Assembly (NCBI RefSeq): GCF_026262505.1
Contig: NC_067206.1
Location: 29,403,896 to 29,467,895, forward strand
DNA: 64,000 nucleotides
Direction of reading: 5' to 3'
Source: Trichomonas vaginalis G3
Taxonomy: Eukaryota > Parabasalia > Trichomonadida > Trichomonadidae
The notes beneath the pieces are model-generated. The model made no database searches and was not told where the DNA came from. It saw only the letters and a program-made list of their open reading frames with translations. Made by a program: the position numbers and the translations under genes. Of this stretch, positions 60,525 through 64,000 are shown in pieces; the stretch's first letter is position 1; each line of letters begins with the position of its first letter.

Positions 60525-60585
60525 TGTTAGAAAAGTGGTTAGAAAACGTGTTAGATCTAACATGCTAACATAAACATTATTTTTT
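60525..60585. terminator. AGATCT palindrome after the GC-richer gene
   Basis: GTTAGAAAACGTGTTAGATC with paired arm AACATGCTAAC and then TAAACATTATTTTTTC. Same module as after 2532, here again placed 3' of a gene. Confidence 0.45.
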
Positions 60586-61446
60586 CAATACTTTTTCAGC
60601 ACTTTTCCGTAGTTATATATGAAAGACAATTCGAGATAAAAGTCATAGTACAATGGAATAATATGTTGCACACCATTTGTTGTGAACCAAACTTGAAAGT
60701 CAGAGAAACTGTTACTAGGTGGTTCGTAGAATTTAGAAGCAAAGTCATAAAAGTCCTTACCAATACATAAAAACTATTGTTGCTTGAACTGAAACTTGCA
60801 TGACACATAACATTTTTGAGGGTCAAACACGTTTCTATAAACTGTCAAATCTGCTGGTGGAAGTATAAATTTAAATGGACCATCTGGTGGTAATGGTTCG
60901 TTCTGGTTTAGTAACCGAAGAAATTGTGCCCAAGAACGTTTGTCTACTTTCCAAAATAAAAACTCTGTATCTCTTGGAGGGTTAATTTCAATCTTTTGAA
61001 ATGAAACGGTGGAGTTCATCTTGTCATATTCTAGTTTCAGATAGTATGTTCCATTTAGTAAAGAGTCGTATTTTTCTTGAAATTCCCAATAATATTTGTT
61101 CATTTGAGTTTGAAAGTCATTTAGAGTTTTCTCAAGACTTTCGTCTGAAACGAACTGTAAAGATTCTCATTTCGTCAAATTTGTCTATTAGACCATCAGA
61201 ACCTTTATACTGCCCATGAAAATATACTGCGAACATAAATGCGTTAGTTCTATTTGAAAACAAAACTCTTCTAAATGCTATTGCCTTTGCATCTGAAGGA
61301 CTTTGAAGCCAACGAATTGGATAGTCAAACCTGTATGCTCGGGATGAAATTTCTTCATCTGAAATAGTCCTACCAGCATTTGTAAAGATATAGTCTAACG
61401 GTTTTGTATCTGCTACTTTTGTTCTTTGTTTTTCAACCTGAAGCAT
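60585..61446 (-). pseudogene. Candidate minor capsid protein (broken)
   Basis: Counterpart of 925-1806: YPIRWLQSPSDAKAIAFRRV matches YPRHWVEYVGGEKAIEIRQV. Later parts are beta-rich (YLKLEYDKMNSTVSFQKIE). About two or three interruptions. Assignment rests on this similarity and on gene neighbourhood. Confidence 0.5.
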
Positions 61447-61594
61447 TTAATATATGTAAAAATATATTGTTTTAAAATGGTATGCCATTTCATATTTCTC
61501 ATCTAACAAACAAGTTTCCCAACGGTCTTCTCCAACAAACTCAGCGTACATTTCAAATAAAATAAAAATGTCACTTTTTTAAAAATAAATTTTT
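61447..61594. other. Spacer upstream of minor capsid gene
   Basis: T-rich spacer, no gene seen. Confidence 0.5.
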
Positions 61595-61843
61595 TTATTT
61601 CATGCAATGTTTAACACATCGAAAGGCATGTTCATAAGACGTTCTTCTTCTAACCTCTCTAGTCTTTGGATAATTGGCACGTGCTGTTTCCAAATCCATT
61701 TCGTAGCGAAGACCAGACAATTTGTCATAGACTTTTATGGGTCTTCCCTTCCTATATTTAAACTTCTTCGAAACTCTCCAACCATATCTTTGTAACTCTG
61801 CTTTTATTCTAGCAGACTTTCTATCCATTCTATATGGGGGCAT
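61595..61843 (-). CDS. Small very basic element protein
   Basis: 82 residues, about one third Lys/Arg (MDRKSARIKAELQRYGWR, KKFKYRKGRPIKVYDK), with a C-terminal CVKHCMK. Probably binds the packaged DNA, like adenovirus core proteins; inference from charge. ATG preceded by TTTTTTTATTTTTATAAAATG. Confidence 0.5.
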   Translation of the reverse strand: MPPYRMDRKSARIKAELQRYGWRVSKKFKYRKGRPIKVYDKLSGLRYEMDLETARANYPKTREVRRRTSYEHAFRCVKHCMK

Positions 61844-61873
61844 TTTATAAAAATAAAAAAATATTTTTTTTCT

Positions 61874-62458
61874 TTACTTTACATAACCACCTGCTGCCAT
61901 AAGTCTTTGACGCCAACCCATACCAGCTAATGAAGGTTGACTTGGTTTAGTTTGGAAACTAAACTTTGGTTTTGGTTTATATTCAGTTTTTGGTTTTTCT
62001 TCTTCTATCGGTTTTTTCGTCACTTTTCGGTTCCTCTGACTTTACTTCACTTGCAGGAACAGTTGTGTCGTCAACATCTTCATAAATATCATATGCATTT
62101 GTTTTTGTTTTCCTTTCAACTTTTTGTGTTTGTTGTAAAGTTTAGAATATTTCGACTCTAAGTCAATGAGATGTTCTATAATGAACTGTTGGTCAGTGAA
62201 GTAAACTTTTCCATCTGTTGTCTCGAAAGCTCCTTCAGACTTCAATATTTTATTTGTGAGAGTCTGTTTCTTTTTTGAGATACTAGCCGTTCCATTTTTA
62301 TGAAAAGTGACTTTGTAGTTAGGGTTTGTATTTCCAGACCTGGCACTTTCTATTATTGAATTTTTCTCTTCATCTGTAAGTTCTTTGACGGGTTTTGACA
62401 ATGGTTCTGAACTTTTTGTTTGTGGTGTCAAATCTACCGTTTCAACTTCTTCGGTCAT
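61874..62458 (-). pseudogene. Element gene MTEEVETVD... (broken)
   Basis: Acidic Pro/Ser-rich N-terminus, a globular centre (YKVTFHKNGTASISKKK, GKVYFTDQQFIIEHLIDLE), a basic helix, and a Lys/Pro-rich tail ending AGMGWRQRLMAAGGYVK. About one or two interruptions. Function unknown. Confidence 0.45.
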
Positions 62459-62477
62459 TTCATCTCAGTAAAAAATT

Positions 62478-62594
62478 TTAGTTTGGTTTGTTTTCAACTG
62501 GTTGTTTAGGTTTTTTAAGTCGGTCTAAAACTTCCTGAGGTATAGGAAGAACTTGACAAACACTGGTGTAACTGCTGGAAGCCGACAAATCCAT
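62478..62594 (-). CDS. Mini-gene with LDRLKKPKQP
   Basis: 38 residues, Ser-rich start and PIPQEVLDRLKKPKQPVENK end. Resembles the end of the element 2 mini-gene at 31535-31678 (QQLEKLLKPKQDEK). Weak but suggestive. Confidence 0.35.
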   Translation of the reverse strand: MDLSASSSYTSVCQVLPIPQEVLDRLKKPKQPVENKPN

Positions 62595-62648
62595 CTTGAA
62601 CTCATTTGTCTCAATGCTGTATTGTTCATTTCATCTCAATAAAAAACT

Positions 62649-63050
62649 TTACATTCCCCACGTTTGAGGCGGTTGAGGTTGGTTATTGTTTACCCATTGT
62701 TGTGCATGGTTATATCCTCTGTTAAAGAATCTTTCACCTTGGTCCATATAGTGTCCTGCTTGGTTATAGTAGTCATTTGCTTGTTATAATAGTTTCCTGC
62801 TTGTCTTCCTACATTGTCCATCCATCCTTGAACTTTTCCTCTTGTTTCAGGATTTGGAATAAGATTTGCTGCATCTCGTGCTACATCCCAACCTTTCTGT
62901 ACAGTTTGTATAAATAGGTTGTGCTTTCTCTTTAAGTATACCTAATGTACTCAAAATCTTCCTTCCAACTCCAAATACACCTCTGGCTATTGTTCCCACT
63001 GCGGGCAAAAATCTGGATGCAACTCCTGCTAATGCGCCAAATAAACCCAT
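62649..63050 (-). pseudogene. pVI-like protein (broken)
   Basis: N-terminus MGLFGALAGVASRFLPAVGT and following GRKIL is a Gly/Ala-rich amphipathic segment like the pVI-like genes of elements 1 and 2. The other end carries YYNQA repeats (NDYYNQAGHYMDQG) and QPQPPQTWGM. About two interruptions. Confidence 0.45.
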
Positions 63051-63068
63051 TTCTTATGGGTTAAAAAA

Positions 63069-64000
63069 TGACGAATCCAAACAAGGACCCTATGTTTCTA
63101 AGGCAAAAAAAAAGCACTCATGATAAAAATCTTTAGTTCAACACCAAATGCTTGGTTTATGGATATCTTGGAAAACATTCCGAGGTATAGAGAAGATGGA
63201 CCTCCATACTGGCTAATATTTGTCGGTCAAAACACAAGATACTGTGAAGCCATACCATTACAGTCCAAAGCTATTTTAGATATCTTAGCAGCTTTGACAA
63301 TATATTCGTTGACAAATACCATCCAACAAAACTGACATCTGACTGTGAAAGTTCTTTCAAATCAGATGATGTAAAAAACTATCTGCGTTCAAAAATGTAA
63401 ACCAATATTTCATTGTCGACCAAAACCATTCTGCTCTTGGTGTCATTGACGGTTGTATAAAAATGTTAAGAGACTTAAACCAACCACAAGGTGGTGAAGC
63501 AAATGAAATGTCATATGACGACAAATATAGACACTTCTCATGGCAAAGATGAGACAAGTTTTAAATATTTACAATAGCCGTAAACAAAAAGGTTTGGGAA
63601 ACCACTCCCCCGAAGAAAATGAAAAACAACCCTGACTTAGAGAAAGACTATATATTTAATAATTTAGTCAAAAGAGACAAACAAGAAAGAATGCCGGGCT
63701 TCAAACTTCAGAAAGGTGACAAAGTAAAAATAGAAATACCTAAACGCGACCATATGAAAATACTATTGACTATGACAACAATGGGAACTCGACAGGTACT
63801 CACATTCGTGTTCGTAAAAATAGAAGAAAGTATACAAGAGAATATTATGAAGTTTTAGGCAAACATGGCAAAATGTACACACTGCAAGCAGAAGATAAAA
63901 CTACTATTGTCAGACCTCGTTTCAAACTTGTCAAAGTTCAAGGTGGTATACTTTCAAAGACAGTTCCTAACAAATATAAGACAACTCCTGACGAATATGC
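63069..64000 (+). pseudogene. Polinton integrase, rve family (broken, cut by window edge)
   Basis: rve core in blocks: NAWFMDIL, TSDCESSF, then NQNHSALGVIDGCIKMLRDL positioned as the third catalytic block, then a basic C-terminal SH3-like part (KLQKGDKVKIEI). Related to the element 2 integrase. About four or five interruptions within the window. Confidence 0.75.

Larger units (their letters stand above)
42898..64000. mobile_element. Third Polinton/Maverick (element 3), right end outside window
   Basis: More than 21 kb with major capsid, minor capsid candidate, packaging ATPase, SF3 helicase, CCG protein, pVI-like protein, KilA-N and T5orf172 proteins and an rve integrase cut by the window edge. 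No polymerase B seen within the window. The left boundary is set by composition and repeats, not by a proven terminal repeat. Broken in many genes, more than fifteen apparent breaks overall. Older or more damaged than element 2, and inflated by satellite arrays. Confidence 0.8.

Noticed and set aside
1-64000. tRNA, rRNA or other structured RNA genes
   Set aside because: None recognised on either strand by eye; a covariance-model scan would be needed to exclude short ones.
1-64000. Adenovirus-type maturation protease expected in Polintons
   Set aside because: No ORF with a convincing His...Asp/Glu...Gln...Cys arrangement was found; it may lie outside the window or be too diverged to see.

Overview
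This is an AT-rich protist window that looks like Trichomonas vaginalis or a close relative. The evidence: intronless host genes, initiator-type core promoters (TCAYWYW) a few bases upstream of two host start codons, divergent protein kinases, a Rab GTPase ending in CC, and three different Polinton/Maverick elements in 64 kb.

Layout. (1) 1-15246: a head-to-tail tandem array of a ~6.0 kb Polinton segment (two full units and a partial third) carrying only morphogenesis and accessory genes: packaging ATPase, candidate minor capsid protein, a pVI-like peptide, a repeat-bearing fibre-like protein and a conserved 'CCG' protein. It abuts a truncated host kinase. (2) 15247-22711: host DNA with two damaged kinase genes, a 7-TM protein of GOST/lung-7TM type, a coiled-coil protein and a Rab5-like GTPase. 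(3) 22718-40694: a full-length Polinton of 17,977 bp with 762-bp terminal inverted repeats and a 6-bp target duplication (CACATA). It carries protein-primed-type DNA polymerase B with an embedded HNH module, rve integrase, KilA-N protein, a phage-type tail fibre, packaging ATPase, major capsid protein and pVI-like peptides. (4) 40701-42873: host DNA with a DUF5071 gene of bacterial type and a long gene-free stretch. (5) ~42898-64000 and beyond: a third, different Polinton with major and minor capsid proteins, SF3 helicase, packaging ATPase, KilA-N and T5orf172 proteins and an integrase running off the window. It also holds large modular satellite arrays built around a palindrome with core AGATCT.

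How the parts relate. The three elements are distinct families that share a core: ATPase, capsid proteins, a small amphipathic peptide, a CCG-motif protein and a small protein encoded near it. Their host-contact proteins (fibres) and replication genes differ. Many element genes start just after a T-rich tract ending in TAAATG or similar, a layout unlike the host initiator. Several element genes carry short GC-rich hairpin inserts, apparently all in one reading frame, which resemble palindromic elements known from bacteria. The outer tip of the complete element shares 13 bases, including an initiator, with the promoter of the neighbouring Rab gene.

Caution. Many element genes look broken, yet the terminal repeats of the complete element are identical, and many differences between tandem units are in homopolymer length. 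Some apparent decay could be sequencing error. The tandem array could also be partly an assembly product.
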